A stretch of DNA of 64,000 nucleotides from Woronichinia naegeliana WA131. GTDB lineage: Bacteria; Cyanobacteriota; Cyanobacteriia; Cyanobacteriales; Microcystaceae. The stretch spans positions 1,240,001 to 1,304,000 of the forward strand of contig CP073041.1 in the NCBI GenBank assembly GCA_025370055.1. Reading direction: 5' to 3'. Of this stretch, positions 27,399-37,259 are shown piece after piece (the first letter of the stretch is position 1; the number at the start of each line of letters is the position of its first letter). The notes under the pieces were generated by a model that saw only the letters and a list, made by a program, of their open reading frames with translations, was not told the origin of the DNA and did no database searches. Position numbers and translations under genes: made by a program.

Positions 27399-28584
27399 GG
27401 AGCATCCCAGATTTGCAATGAGTAAAAGTACTCAGGCAATAGCTTCATTGAGATAAGCACAGCGTAATCTCAATATTTGAGGAACGTTTTCTGACTTCCA
27501 ACAAGCCCCTGCTATTTGTATTCTCTTGCCAATTTGTTTGATTTTTGACTCTACACTTCCTGAGCCAATGCAGATACCTAAGTCTTGATAGAGTCCATAA
27601 TCTGGCATTCTGCTTTCATGTTTCTTCATATAATTGATGAAGTTAATTGCTTCCTTTTGTTTTGAACCGTTCAATTCTTTAATTGCTGAATCTTGCTCCC
27701 CTTGCCATAAGTACGTCTCTATTTGCCTCTTTACCTTTTTTGAAACTTTCACTTTATGGATATTTTCCACCAAGTGATACCAATCCAATACTTCCCTTCT
27801 TTCGTCTTTATCCCTTATCTTTTCTATCAGATTCCAAATCCCATCATGTCCATCTCCTAAGCAAGTTACTACTCTCGCTAATGGTTGATTATTTGTCCAA
27901 GCGATTAATTCTTCCTGCGCTTGAAAAAATGCCGCACATACCTGACCATGTAAGCTTACTGCTTTATAATTTTTCCAGATACTTTCTTCGCCTACGCTCG
28001 TTCGTATTCTTACTGTTCCGCCATCTATGCTTAGACTTTCTATTTTCCCTTTACCTTGAGCTTCTTGAAATTCATACCCTAATGCTAATCGGTGTTGACT
28101 GCTTTTTGAGATGGACATTCCCGTCGTCATCTTGATTGTTTTTTCTCCTCTCTCAAATGACTCACAGGCTACAATATTTAAGCAGCATTTTTCTAAATAA
28201 GGACTCACTTGTTTATTTTTTTCTAACCCTAGCTTTTTCGCCTGTTTTTCTGTAATTTTTACTTTTCCGATAATACTGTCCACTGTTCTTTCTCTTCCTG
28301 CTTTTGTTCCTGTTGCTGTTTCACAAAAAAAACGGCCAATAGCTGGACTTACGACCGTCAACATTTGCTCTCGTACCGCTAGTTCTATACTTTCAAAGCT
28401 TTTCAAGTCTTCTTTTTGCGTATTTCTGACCATGATTTCTGCGATAGCTTTGAGATGGTCGTCTAATTTTTGCTTATCTTCAACGTTCATTTTTTGTACT
28501 CCAATTTTTATAACTTTTTAGATTATCCCCTTTTCCCTTCTTTGTAACTAAGCATTTATACTTACTGCAAATTTGGGATGCTCC
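27399..28584 (-). mobile_element. ISKra4-family element of a second subgroup (1,186 bp)
   Basis: Inverted ends GGAGCATCCCAGATTTGCA (left) and TGCAAATTTGGGATGCTCC (right, one mismatch). I see no target duplication. The right flank is an ISMich2-type remnant. Confidence 0.82.
27432..28490 (-). CDS. ISKra4-family transposase
   Basis: 352 residues in a single frame. DDE motifs are visible: LSIDGGTVRIRT (first Asp), CLGDGHDGIWNL (second Asp) and the C-terminal IGSGSVESKIKQIG with the Glu. The same motifs occur in the remnant at 36295-36918. Intact, but unlike the ISMich2-type copies it needs no frameshift. Confidence 0.87.
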   Translation of the reverse strand: MNVEDKQKLDDHLKAIAEIMVRNTQKEDLKSFESIELAVREQMLTVVSPAIGRFFCETATGTKAGRERTVDSIIGKVKITEKQAKKLGLEKNKQVSPYLEKCCLNIVACESFERGEKTIKMTTGMSISKSSQHRLALGYEFQEAQGKGKIESLSIDGGTVRIRTSVGEESIWKNYKAVSLHGQVCAAFFQAQEELIAWTNNQPLARVVTCLGDGHDGIWNLIEKIRDKDERREVLDWYHLVENIHKVKVSKKVKRQIETYLWQGEQDSAIKELNGSKQKEAINFINYMKKHESRMPDYGLYQDLGICIGSGSVESKIKQIGKRIQIAGACWKSENVPQILRLRCAYLNEAIA

Positions 28585-28643
28585 AACCGTTAACCGTTTC
28601 CCTATACGATAGTGAAGGCGAACGTCAACATACAATCTATCTA
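28585..28643 (+). mobile_element. ISMich2-type remnant D, left piece
   Basis: Bases from about 28592 match an internal part of the ISMich2-type transposase gene (CCCTATACGATAGTGAAGGC...). This piece continues at 31269 once the IS630 element between them is removed. It is truncated on the left by the ISKra4 element. Confidence 0.8.
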
Positions 28644-28651
28644 GTGGTCTG

Positions 28652-29424
28652 TCAATTTTCTATTTGTGGATAAAGACGCTTGAGACGGATACGAGCCTCA
28701 GCCGTCGTGAATTGCCAATCTACCGACTTTTGGGAATGATTGCGCTGAGTGTACCAAGCCGTTGTTTCTTGCTCTAAAGTTTCCCGATCTGGAATTCGAC
28801 GAGCTAGGCATTGCCGAGTCATTGCGGACAGCTCGTTTTCAGCAATATTAAGCCAACTGCCATGTTTTGGGGTATGGTGAATTTCCAACCGTTCGACTAG
28901 ACGACGAGCCGTGGAAGGCTCAAATGCTTCATATAGTGAGGCAAGTTTGTGAGTATTTAGCTGATCACATACTAAAATGACTTTGTCGTTATCAGCATAG
29001 TCGTTATCGAGTAAATTCTTAATTTCTGTTGCCCAGTCAACCGATGTTCTACGTTCACTGACAACTGTCTTTCGCCACCCAGACAAGGGTTCTGTAAACA
29101 TAAAGATATTGGCTGTTCCATTGCGTTCATATTCGTAATCATGCGCCTCTGGCTGTCCAGGTTTGGCTGGTAGAGGAAGGCGGGTTTCTTTGACCAATTG
29201 TATAGGTTGCTCATCCATGCAAATCACTGGACAATTGGGGTCATAGGGTCGGTGATAAATTTCTAGAACATCTTCCATGTTAGACACAAATTCGGCACTC
29301 TTTTCTGGTGGAATCACGTACATCTGTCGCAGATGAGGTTTTAGTTCGTTTTTTTTAACACTTGACGCACGGTTTCGTGACTAATTGCTGGCACAATTTC
29401 TAACTCGACCGCCTTGTCGGCTAG
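28652..29424 (-). pseudogene. IS630 transposase, C-terminal (catalytic) part
   Basis: The 223-residue frame from 29323 holds the DDE core: VICMDEQPIQLVKETR (first Asp), VILVCDQLNTHK (second Asp) and HGSWLNIAENELSAM (Glu). Upstream of 29323 the gene continues to the insertion of copy B at 29425. An 8-A run (29349-29356 on the other strand as T8) puts this part one base out of frame with the N-terminal part at 30815-31182, so an A9 allele or slippage would be needed even without the IS insertion. Confidence 0.85.
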
Positions 29425-30814
29425 GGGTGTGACCTTTAGTTGATGAAGGAAAAGAAAAGTGTTAACATGAGATGAAAAGTGACAAAGAGGAAACAATGAT
29501 GACAGCAAAACTAATTAATGTAGAGGGTTCAAAGATAAAAATAGAACTAACATTAGAACTCAGTCGTTCAATGTTGGATACAGAAATAAATATTCAAAAA
29601 GGCTTAAACGAAGTAGGTTGCATCGCCAGCAAAGAAGCCTTGAAATATTTAGATACAGATGGTTCACCCTTAAAAATCGGTGAAGAAATCTGGAAGAGTA
29701 AGGGAGAGCAACCGAAAGAATATCAAACACCTTATGGTGAGGTTATAGTGAATCGTCATGTATATCAGCGTTCACCTTTGAGGAAAAACGTATTGCCCCT
29801 TAGAAAGAGAAGCAAGGATAATCATAACATCAACGCCATTATTGGCAAAACAGGTATCCTCAAAAATGTCAGGGATGGCAGGCAAAGAGGTGAAAAATGA
29901 TTTATTAGAAAATCATGGTAGAAAAGTAGCGCTATCCTATATCCAAAGATTGAGTGAAGCAGTAGGAAGTGTGGTACAGGCAAAAGAAGAAGCGTGGAGT
30001 TATGCCCCGCCCAAGGAGGATAGCCAAATTGCAACAGTGGGAATAGGATTAGATGGAACCTGTATGCTGATGTGTGAGGATGGCTACCGTGAAGCAATGG
30101 TGGGAACCGTTTCCCTATACGATAGTGAAGGCGAACGTCAACCTACAATCTATCTAGGTGCGGCACCAGAGTATGGAAAAAAGAGTTTTCTAGAAAGATT
30201 GGAAAGAGAAATTGAGCGAGCGAAAAACCGTTATCCAGAGGCAACATTGGTCGGGGTAGCAGACGGGGCAGAATCAAATTGGAAGTTTTTAGAAAAGCAA
30301 ACGGAAGAACAGATATTAGATTTCTATCATGCCTCTGGTTACTTAGGTGCCTTGGCAGAAGCGTTGCATCCGAATACCGTGTCAAAACAAAAAGAATGGT
30401 TGACTGAAAATTGTCGAGAACTCAAGCATGAAAAAGGAAAAGCAGGAGAACTGCTAAATCTGATGAAAGAAGTCAAAGAAGAAAAAAGTCATTCTAAGAA
30501 TCTTACCGAGAAACTACAAGCGGCGATTACTTATTACGAGAATCATCAGCATCAAATGGATTATGCTGAATACTTAGAGAAAAAGTATCCGATTGGTTCA
30601 GGTGTTACGGAAGCAGCTTGTAAGACGTTGGTCAAACAACGATTATGTTGTTCAGGGATGCGATGGAAGGAAAAAGGAGCAGGAATTATTTTGAGCCTAC
30701 GAGCTTTGGTATTGACCAAGGAACGATGGAGTCAATTTTGGGCAAAACTTGATCAATATGGGTTCCCTGTAGAACCCTGATTACAACAGCTTTTATCAAC
30801 TAAAGGTCGCACCC
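29425..30814 (+). mobile_element. ISMich2-type element, copy B (1,390 bp)
   Basis: Ends GGGTGTGACCTTTAG / CTAAAGGTCGCACCC with a clean 8-bp target duplication TCGGCTAG (29417-29424 and 30815-30822). It lies inside the IS630 transposase gene. It is the youngest layer of this nest. Confidence 0.95.
29472..30780 (+). CDS. ISMich2-type transposase, two overlapping frames (copy B)
   Basis: Frame 1 29472-29900 (142 residues) and frame 2 29842-30780 (312 residues), arranged as in copy A. The substitutions relative to copy A are few (e.g. HTIYLGAA to PTIYLGAA, VGIADGA to VGVADGA, YIEKKYP to YLEKKYP). A +1 shift in the GAAAAATGA context at the end of frame 1 joins the N-terminal and DDE parts. Both frames are intact. 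Confidence 0.82.
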
Positions 30815-31182
30815 TCGGCTAGTAACCTCAATGTCCAACGGGCTTGACCAGCAGGCGGTTCTCCACAACGTAAGGCGATTAGTTTTGCTTCTACCTCTCC
30901 ATCAATAATCGGTTGACGAGGCGGCGTTTTGCGGGGCTTGCGGCTTAATGCTGACTCCACACCTTCATTGACCAATCGCTCCCTGAGATTGGCGACTGTG
31001 TTACGGTGACAACTAAAGGCGGCGGCAGCTTCCTCATCCGTCCATCCTTGTCCATTCACATCAATGTTTAACAGAATATTGGCGTGCTTAATTTTGTAAG
31101 CCGCTCCTTTGCCGATGGATACCAAATCTTTTAGGGTCTGACGTTCTTCTTGACTTAATCGGACAATATAGGTCTTGAGCAT
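30815..31182 (-). pseudogene. IS630 transposase, N-terminal (HTH) part
   Basis: Starts at 31182 with MLKTYIVRLSQEERQTLKDL and contains a helix-turn-helix (EAAAAFSCHRNTVANLRERL). It is cut in ...WTLRLLA by copy B at 30814. Removing copy B and one target duplication restores the frame into the downstream sequence (LLADKAVELE), up to the 8-A run where the frame is lost. Confidence 0.85.
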
Positions 31183-31266
31183 GGTTACTTATTACGATAT
31201 CTGTTGAGGTAATGAATAGCCTCTCCATTTTCCCTCAAATTCACAATCTTTAGCTTGACAGACCAC

Positions 31267-31687
31267 TAGGTGCGGCACCAGAGTATGGAAAAAAGAGTTT
31301 TCTAGAAAGATTAGAAAGAGAAATTGAGCGAGCGAAAAAACGTTATCCAGAGGCAACATTGGTCGGGATAGCAGACGGGGCAGAATCAAATTGGAAGTTT
31401 TTAGAAAAGCAAACGGAAGAACAGATATTAGATTTCTATCATGCCTCTGGTTACTTAGGTGCCTTGGCAGAAGCGTTGCATCCGAATACCGTGTCAAAAC
31501 AAAAAGAATGGTTGACTGAAAATTGTCGAGAACTCAAGCATGAAAAAGGAAAAGCAGGAGAACTGCTAAATCTGATGAAAGAAGTCAAAGAAGAAAAAAG
31601 TCATTCTAAGAATCTTACCGAGAAACTACAAGCGGCGATTACTTATTACGAGAATCATCAGCATCAAATGGATTATGCTGAATACTT
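31267..31687 (+). mobile_element. ISMich2-type remnant D, right piece
   Basis: About 139 codons of the frame-2 region, from GAAPEYGKKSFLERLERE to MDYAEYL, continuing the piece at 28585-28643. It is cut at 31687 by the left end of IS5-like copy 3 (flank ACTT). Its 3' end is not found on the other side of that element. Confidence 0.85.
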
Positions 31688-31934
31688 AGGGCTTGCTGAA
31701 AAAGTCAAAAAACGAAAGAAATGTGGGTTAGGGAAGTATGGACTGAAAAAGCATAGATAACTTATCCTTATGGAAACAAATCAAAATACAGATTTTGTTT
31801 AATCTATTGTTCCTTTCTGTCTAAAAAGGTCAACACAAATCACTCCTCACAAAAGAGAGGAAAATTAACACCATTTTTCACAAGAAAAACGACTCTACAA
31901 CTTTTTACTTTTTGTCTTCTGAAGTAGAGTAGAA

Positions 31935-33060
31935 CTAAGTACAGGACAAAAAATGTAGGGAGTCGAGAAAAAGAGAAAAATTGGGTAGAGAAGGATTAAG
32001 AACAAGATGACGAAGATGGTCAAAACCAAGACGAAAAAGACTCTGCGCTAGGCGACCATGTTTCTTGAGGGGAATGGGATGAAGATGATGAATTGCTAGA
32101 CCAGTTTTGAGAGACCAAGCCAAAGCTAAAGTCAGTAAAGCCAAAAGCTTACGAAGACGCTTGGGGTCAGTAAAGTGAGTAGATTCCAAGCAAAAGCCAC
32201 GAGTCTTAAAGATGCCAAAAAGGGTTTCAATGCCCCAACGCAGGGCATAATCGTGAATAAGACCTTGGGAATCGGGATGTCCAATGACGATGAGTAGAGA
32301 ATTATCAGGCAAGCGAAGAGCCTCTACAGAAACAGGATATCCCCAAACCCGACAACTCCCTTGAAGACGTTGAGATTCACTCTTTTGCAAGATGGGCAAA
32401 AATGACTTTGGCGGCCAAAAGCTTGCCATTGTGCTCAATCTTGTCCGTAGCCCGAATTCTCAGACAGAAAGCCAGTAGCGGTTCGAGCAGAAGATAGCGA
32501 AGCCAAGCCTGACCAATAAACTCACGGTCGCCACATAAACAACGAATCAGGGCGGTGGGAAAAATCTTGAGCATCTCCTCGATAAAACGCATTCGTTCAT
32601 CACTGTTAGAATTGCCCTTTTTCTTGCTAAGCATCCACCACAAGATGGGAATGGCTACTCCTTCATGGACAATGCCGACAGTGAGGATATTATAACCATG
32701 ACTGCCAAACTCCCAGGTTGTGCGGTCAATACTTAATACCCAAGGTTGAGGGATATCCAGCCAACTGACTACAATACGGGCAATGTGATGGTAATCCAGC
32801 TCAAATCCTGAGAAAAAGCGTTGTAAGCGTTTGTAATGAGAATCCACCAATGCCCGACCTTCAAAACCCAGAGCCAATTCTTTAAGGTTAACCGTTTTCA
32901 CTTTGAGGAGGGCGAGTAAGAACAAGGCTAGGAAGGAGAGTCTGGCACCATGCCATCCCAAATGGGGTTTTAGGGCTTGTTTCAATGCGTTATATTGGTT
33001 CATGGGTTTTCTTACATTACGTTCATCTTCCATGAAACCCCTTTCTCGTATACTTTTCAA
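31935..33060 (-). pseudogene. IS4-family transposase, frameshifted
   Basis: Two overlapping frames: 33060-32377 holds the first two acidic motifs (VLSIDRTTWEFGSHG, CLCGDREFIGQAW). 32438-31935 holds the YREK signature YALRWGIETLFGIFK with Y-x2-R-x3-E-x6-K spacing. A frameshift near 32390-32400 (after KVIFAHLAKE) separates them. The stop lies in the terminal repeat. Dead unless the shift is programmed, for which I see no slippery run. Confidence 0.85.
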
Positions 33061-33080
33061 GCCTTTTGTCCTGTACTTAG
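31935..33080 (-). mobile_element. IS4-family element (1,146 bp)
   Basis: Perfect 17-bp inverted repeats CTAAGTACAGGACAAAA (31935-31951) and inverse (33064-33080). 9-bp target duplication AGAGTAGAA at 31926-31934 and 33081-33089. Inserted in the 3' end of the IS5-like transposase gene. Confidence 0.95.
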
Positions 33081-33943
33081 AGAGTAGAAAGATTCATTAC
33101 CAAAAAGTTCATCGCAATTACCGTTTCCGAGGTCTCAGGTAGTTTGGCCATCACTCGACCAAGACTAAATTTCCTCTTTCCCTGTCCGAATTTACCCTCA
33201 ATGGCATTACGCACTCTTTCATCTGAGCGTGCCTCTTTCTTTTTTTCTTTGCTCACCTCTTTCGGCGGTCTTCCCAATCGGGGACCACTCATTCTTATAT
33301 CCCTTTCTTTACAATAAGCTCGATTCGCTTTTGTTCGATAGATTTTATCCACATGAACCGATTCCGGATAACATCCTGTTTCCCTTTTATATTCTTCTAT
33401 TCGCGCTTGTAAATCTCCCGATTCGTTGTAATTATCCCAACTTAATTTGTCTAAGAAGACGTATTTTACCCCTTGCCAATCCTTTTTTTTTACTTCACAT
33501 TGACGTTGATAAATTCCATTTACTTGATCCCATGATAGAGATTCCTCTCTGCTTACTTGTTCCACACTGCTCACATTTACTCGTCCATAAATATATTCTT
33601 CATACCGCACCGTATATTTCCTACGGGCTTCCATGAATTCCAGATTTTCTGTAAAAAACCTTTGACAATTTTTACAGTAAAATTTACGACGAGGCACTTT
33701 CAGGTATACCATTTGACCAGATATAGACAAATCCCTTACCAGTACATTGTTCGTCTGATGTAATTCATCTGTTAAGCTACCACAATAATTACATTTGACT
33801 TCTTCCTCTTGACAACTCAGTATTAAAAATGCCTGTTTCCCTTCTTGAATAACATTTCTTATGCTTACCTTTGGCAAATTCAGGAGATTTTCCAGAAAAA
33901 ATAACATTGATGTCATCCTCATATACTGTATCTTATTATACAT
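33077..33943 (-). CDS. Chimeric ORF: ISL3 transposase N-terminus fused in frame to IS5-like transposase C-terminus
   Basis: 288 codons without a stop. Residues 1-160 are ISL3-type: a zinc-binding CNYCGSLTDELHQ, then YCKNCQRFF and a HTH region (SLSWDQVNGIYQRQ). From VFLDKLSWDNY onward it is the C-terminal 125 residues of the IS5-like transposase, ending early because the IS4 insertion supplies a TAA. The joint lies in short shared sequence (VFLDK-like). Neither parent's full catalytic set is present, so transposase activity is unlikely. If expressed, it could bind DNA or interfere with transposition; that is speculation. Confidence 0.6.
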   Translation of the reverse strand: MYNKIQYMRMTSMLFFLENLLNLPKVSIRNVIQEGKQAFLILSCQEEEVKCNYCGSLTDELHQTNNVLVRDLSISGQMVYLKVPRRKFYCKNCQRFFTENLEFMEARRKYTVRYEEYIYGRVNVSSVEQVSREESLSWDQVNGIYQRQCEVKKKDWQGVKYVFLDKLSWDNYNESGDLQARIEEYKRETGCYPESVHVDKIYRTKANRAYCKERDIRMSGPRLGRPPKEVSKEKKKEARSDERVRNAIEGKFGQGKRKFSLGRVMAKLPETSETVIAMNFLVMNLSTL

Positions 33944-33969
33944 CTTTTACCGCAAAGCCAGAAGAACCA
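33462..33969 (-). mobile_element. ISL3-family remnant (5' part)
   Basis: It holds the ISL3 transposase N-terminal gene region and the outer IS end (minus strand GGTTCTTCTGGCTTTGCGG at 33969 inward). It abuts IS5-like transposase sequence at 33970, within codons NEG-KLLLDAT, so this ISL3 once inserted into an IS5-like copy. The other ISL3 end is gone. Confidence 0.7.
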
Positions 33970-34539
33970 GGAAAGTTATTGTTAGATGCGACTTGTACAC
34001 CAGCAGATATAAAATATCCAACGGATATAGGAATATTGAATGATGCCAGAGAAAAAACAGAAAAAATAATAGATAAGCTGTATGAAGAAATAAAAGAGAA
34101 AAGGAAAGAAAAGCCGAGGACTTATAGGGAAGTGGCAAGAAAAGAGTACTTAGCCATAGCAAAAAAACGTCGTGTGTCAAAAAAAGAAAGAAGAAAAGGA
34201 ACAAAAAAACAACTAGGATATATAAAAAGAAACTTGTCTCATATAGAAAAAATGATAGAAGAGGGAGCAAAGTTAGAAAAACTAACGAAAAAAGAGCAAG
34301 AAGAGCTTGTAACGATAGGAAAAGTGTATGAGCAACAGTTAGAAATGTATGAAAAAAAGACAAATAAAGTAGAAAACAGAATTGTGAGTGTAAGCCAACC
34401 TCACGTGCGTCCAATAGTGCGTGGAAAAGCGGGAAAAGCAGTAGAGTTTGGAGCTAAAATATCGGCAAGTAATGTGAATGGCTTTGTCTTCTTAGACAAA
34501 TTAAGTTGGGATAATTACAACGAATCGGGAGATTTACAA

Positions 34540-36293
34540 CCCACATTCCGTACATAAAAAAAGAACAAAGAAAATAAGAAAAGTCATTATGACAAAAGAT
34601 AATACTGACAAGTAGTAGCCCCAAAAAAGCGCAAAATCCTCTCTCGCTCAAGCGTTAGATTGATTATTTGGGGACAATTATCCAGTACAACCCAATGAAC
34701 TCCTCTCAACATCTGAAAAATCCAACGCAGTGTCGGACGCTGAGTCGGCTTTCCCAACTGATTAGGCACAGTCTCCTCCTGCTCTGCCAGAGCCAGTCTC
34801 AGTTTACGTTGTCCCAAGCTGTACACCAGTAAACACAACACCATGATGAAACTCAATGCCATAATCCGCTCAGGGGTTTTGAGAAAAACACTGGACGCCA
34901 AAAACAGAGGGTCTTTAAGGAAGCGAAAACCTCGCTCTACCCCTTGCTGTTGCTTGTAGTGGACAAGCAGTTGCTCATCGCTCAAAGAGTCTCCATCTAG
35001 CTGATTCGTCGCCAAGACAAAACGTCCTGCTGCCCGCTCTGAAGCTTGAACTTTCGCACTATTGAGGCTGAAAGTGGCTTGGGCATGATAGCTACGACGA
35101 ATGGGCTGTTCATGGGGACGGGGTTTACCTCGATGACCGTAATGACATTTTTCGACGACAGTTAGGTCTTGAAGAAGATGCCATTCTAAACTCTTCTCCC
35201 ATCGGCTCAGGGCGGTTAAAGCATCCTCCCGACAAGCAAATTCCTGACGCTGTAATTGTTCTAATTGTCTTTGAGCTTGAGCCGTTGCTTTCTCTGTCTT
35301 CTTCGTCAGTTGTTTGAGGTCTAAAGCTTTTTTTTGCTCGCTATCTACCACTATCCAACGTTGTTTGACTCCCCCATATTCACTTTCTAAGGAGGTAAGA
35401 CGATAGCCCTCTAAATCAGTTGTGATGAATTGCTCCGAGGCTAATTGACTGACCGCATCCTGCACTTCTCTAATCGTTTTCGGCACAGAACATAACCAGT
35501 ATATGCCGGTTAACTTTTGCAAGTTATCGGCACTGTATAAGGCTGAATCTGCTATATACAAACCATCGAATTGCCACTGCTCATTGAACTTTTTCAAGAG
35601 TTTAGCAAACTCTTTTTTATCACTTTGATTGCCATCTCCTAATTCGAGAAAAGCGGGAATGTCGCCATCCCCCCAACAGACTAGATTCAAGACAAATTGT
35701 TTCAAGTCTGGTCGCTTATCCTTTGAATAGCCATGAGTGATATGGATTATTTGGCTTTCTTTGTCTTCTCTCTCCACCGATAATTTATATTCCCCTTGTA
35801 CCGATAATGAACTGGAGTCTAAATGGGAACTTTTCATCACTATTTTGAAGATTTCTACGGCTTTTAGACAAATTCCGAGAAACAAACGGCTGATGCCGGC
35901 CATAAAGATTAAATCTAAGACTCTCCCTAAACGGTCATCATTCAGGTCGCTGGCTTTTATTCCTTTTCCTAAAAGATGTTCTACTGGTTTATCTTCAAAA
36001 AAACGACTGAACAAATATAAAGGAGAGTTGATAAAGCCTAAGCCATTGAGAATCATCGCTTTCACTACCAGACCCGCACTGATTTTAGCACGGTCATTTT
36101 CTCCTAGTTGTTCATTGATATAATCCACTAGACCTAGTTCATCAACTATCGCCGCGATTATTCCTAAATGGTCGAGATTTTTAACGTTTAATTGGGTCAT
36201 TTTCTCTTGGGTTTATTAGCTTTTTTATTTTAACTATTCTGTAGCCATTTTTGAATCTATTTTTATTTTTTCAAGACTAGTACGGAATACGGG
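34540..36293 (-). mobile_element. IS1634-family element (1,754 bp)
   Basis: Ends CCCACATTCCGTAC (left) and GTACGGAATACGGG (right). The left flank is TTACAA, but the right flank is not. The matching TTACAA lies at 37260-37265, beyond the second, truncated IS1634 copy. Confidence 0.85.
34587..36200 (-). CDS. IS1634-family transposase
   Basis: 537 residues, full length for IS1634. N-terminus MTQLNVKNLDHLGIIAAIVD. Motifs: DSSSLSVQGEY and LYIADSALYSADNLQKL (acidic residues) and a C-terminal QQQGVERGFRFLKDPLF block with the catalytic Glu. Intact start and stop. It could mobilise both itself and the fragment bounded by the second IS1634 end. Confidence 0.88.
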   Translation of the reverse strand: MTQLNVKNLDHLGIIAAIVDELGLVDYINEQLGENDRAKISAGLVVKAMILNGLGFINSPLYLFSRFFEDKPVEHLLGKGIKASDLNDDRLGRVLDLIFMAGISRLFLGICLKAVEIFKIVMKSSHLDSSSLSVQGEYKLSVEREDKESQIIHITHGYSKDKRPDLKQFVLNLVCWGDGDIPAFLELGDGNQSDKKEFAKLLKKFNEQWQFDGLYIADSALYSADNLQKLTGIYWLCSVPKTIREVQDAVSQLASEQFITTDLEGYRLTSLESEYGGVKQRWIVVDSEQKKALDLKQLTKKTEKATAQAQRQLEQLQRQEFACREDALTALSRWEKSLEWHLLQDLTVVEKCHYGHRGKPRPHEQPIRRSYHAQATFSLNSAKVQASERAAGRFVLATNQLDGDSLSDEQLLVHYKQQQGVERGFRFLKDPLFLASSVFLKTPERIMALSFIMVLCLLVYSLGQRKLRLALAEQEETVPNQLGKPTQRPTLRWIFQMLRGVHWVVLDNCPQIINLTLERERILRFFGATTCQYYLLS

Positions 36294-36972
36294 CTCTAAC
36301 ACAGAAGTCGAAGAAATTAGCATAGATGGTGGGAAGGTACGACTCAGAACTCCCAAGGGAGAACCCTTAATTTGGCGTGATTATAAAGGAGTCAGTTTTC
36401 ATCAATTGGGGGTAGCTGCCTTTTTTCAAGATAACTCGGCTTTATTAGATTTGGTTAATTCTCAAATTTTGGCTAAGCCTTTAATTTGTTTGGGAGATGG
36501 ACATGATGGTATCTGGAACTTATTTCGTGAGATAGGACAGAAACATGAGCGAATTGAAATTTTGGACTGGTATCACTTAATTGAAAACCTCTATAAAGTT
36601 GGGGGGTCATTCCAGCGAATTGAGGAGGTCAAGTCTTTTCTTTGGACGGGTGAAGTGGATGCCGCTATCTCCTGTTTTGAGGGATGGTCAGAGCCTCAAG
36701 CTGAGAATTTTATCATTTATTTAAACAAGCATAAACATCGGATTGTCAATTATGGTTATTTGCAGGCAGAGGGCATTTCCATTGGCTCTGGCTCTGTCGA
36801 ATCTCAAGTTAAACAAATTGGTCATCGTCTTAAAATTACTGGTGCGAGTTGGAATTCTGACAATGTACCACAAGTCCTTCGTCATCGCTGTTCCTATTTA
36901 AATGATTACCTTTTTTGACTCTTTCATTTACCTCGTTAAGTATTTCTACTTATTGCAGAGGTGAGATGCTCC
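36294..36972 (+). mobile_element. ISKra4-family remnant between two IS1634 copies
   Basis: The right terminus GATGCTCC (ending 36972) matches the end of the ISKra4 element at 27399-28584. The left part is lost at the IS1634 junction. It carries the transposase fragment 36295-36918. Confidence 0.78.
36295..36918 (+). pseudogene. ISKra4-family transposase, N-terminally truncated
   Basis: Open from the IS1634 junction. ISIDGGKVRLRT (first Asp), ICLGDGHDGIWNLF (second Asp) and ISIGSGSVESQVKQIG (Glu) are all present, so the catalytic core is nearly whole but the N-terminal third is missing. Homologous to, but clearly diverged from, the transposase at 27432-28490. Confidence 0.8.
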
Positions 36973-37259
36973 CTGAATAAATACAAGGGAGAATTAATAA
37001 ATCCTAAGCCATTGAGAATCATGGCTTTAACCACCAGACCCGCACTGATTTTCGCACGGTCATTTTCTTGTAACTGTTCATTGATATAATCCACTAGACC
37101 TAGTTCATCAACTACGGCCGCGATTATTCCTAAATGGTCGAGATTTTTAACGTTTAATTGGGTCATTTTCTCCTCGGTTTGTTAGCTTTTTTATTTTAAC
37201 TATTCTGTTGCTATTTTTGAATCTATTTTTATTTTTTCAAAATTAGTACGGGATATGGG
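36973..37259 (-). mobile_element. IS1634 remnant (transposase 5' end and right terminus)
   Basis: Encodes the first about 64 residues (MTQLNVKNLDHLGIIAAVVD...) and ends GTACGGGATATGGG. Same orientation as the full copy. It is flanked on the right by TTACAA, the partner of the TTACAA at 34534-34539. Confidence 0.85.

Larger units (their letters stand above)
28644..31266 (-). mobile_element. IS630-family element, interrupted by ISMich2-type copy B
   Basis: Ends GTGGTCTGTCAA / TTGACAGACCAC, with the TA target duplication typical of IS630/Tc1 (28642-28643 and 31267-31268). Without the 1,398-bp insert it is 1,225 bp. It was inserted into ISMich2-type remnant D and later was itself hit. Confidence 0.9.
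31688..33461 (-). mobile_element. IS5-like copy 3, left arm (interrupted, truncated)
   Basis: Begins with the standard IS end AGGGCTTGCTGAAAAA and carries the 3' part of the transposase gene, interrupted by the IS4 element. It stops at ...GTCTAAGAAGAC, codon VFLDKLSW, where ISL3 sequence begins. It forms an inverted pair with the right arm (33970-37829): both arms carry the transposase 3' end, and the other IS end is missing. Confidence 0.88.
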
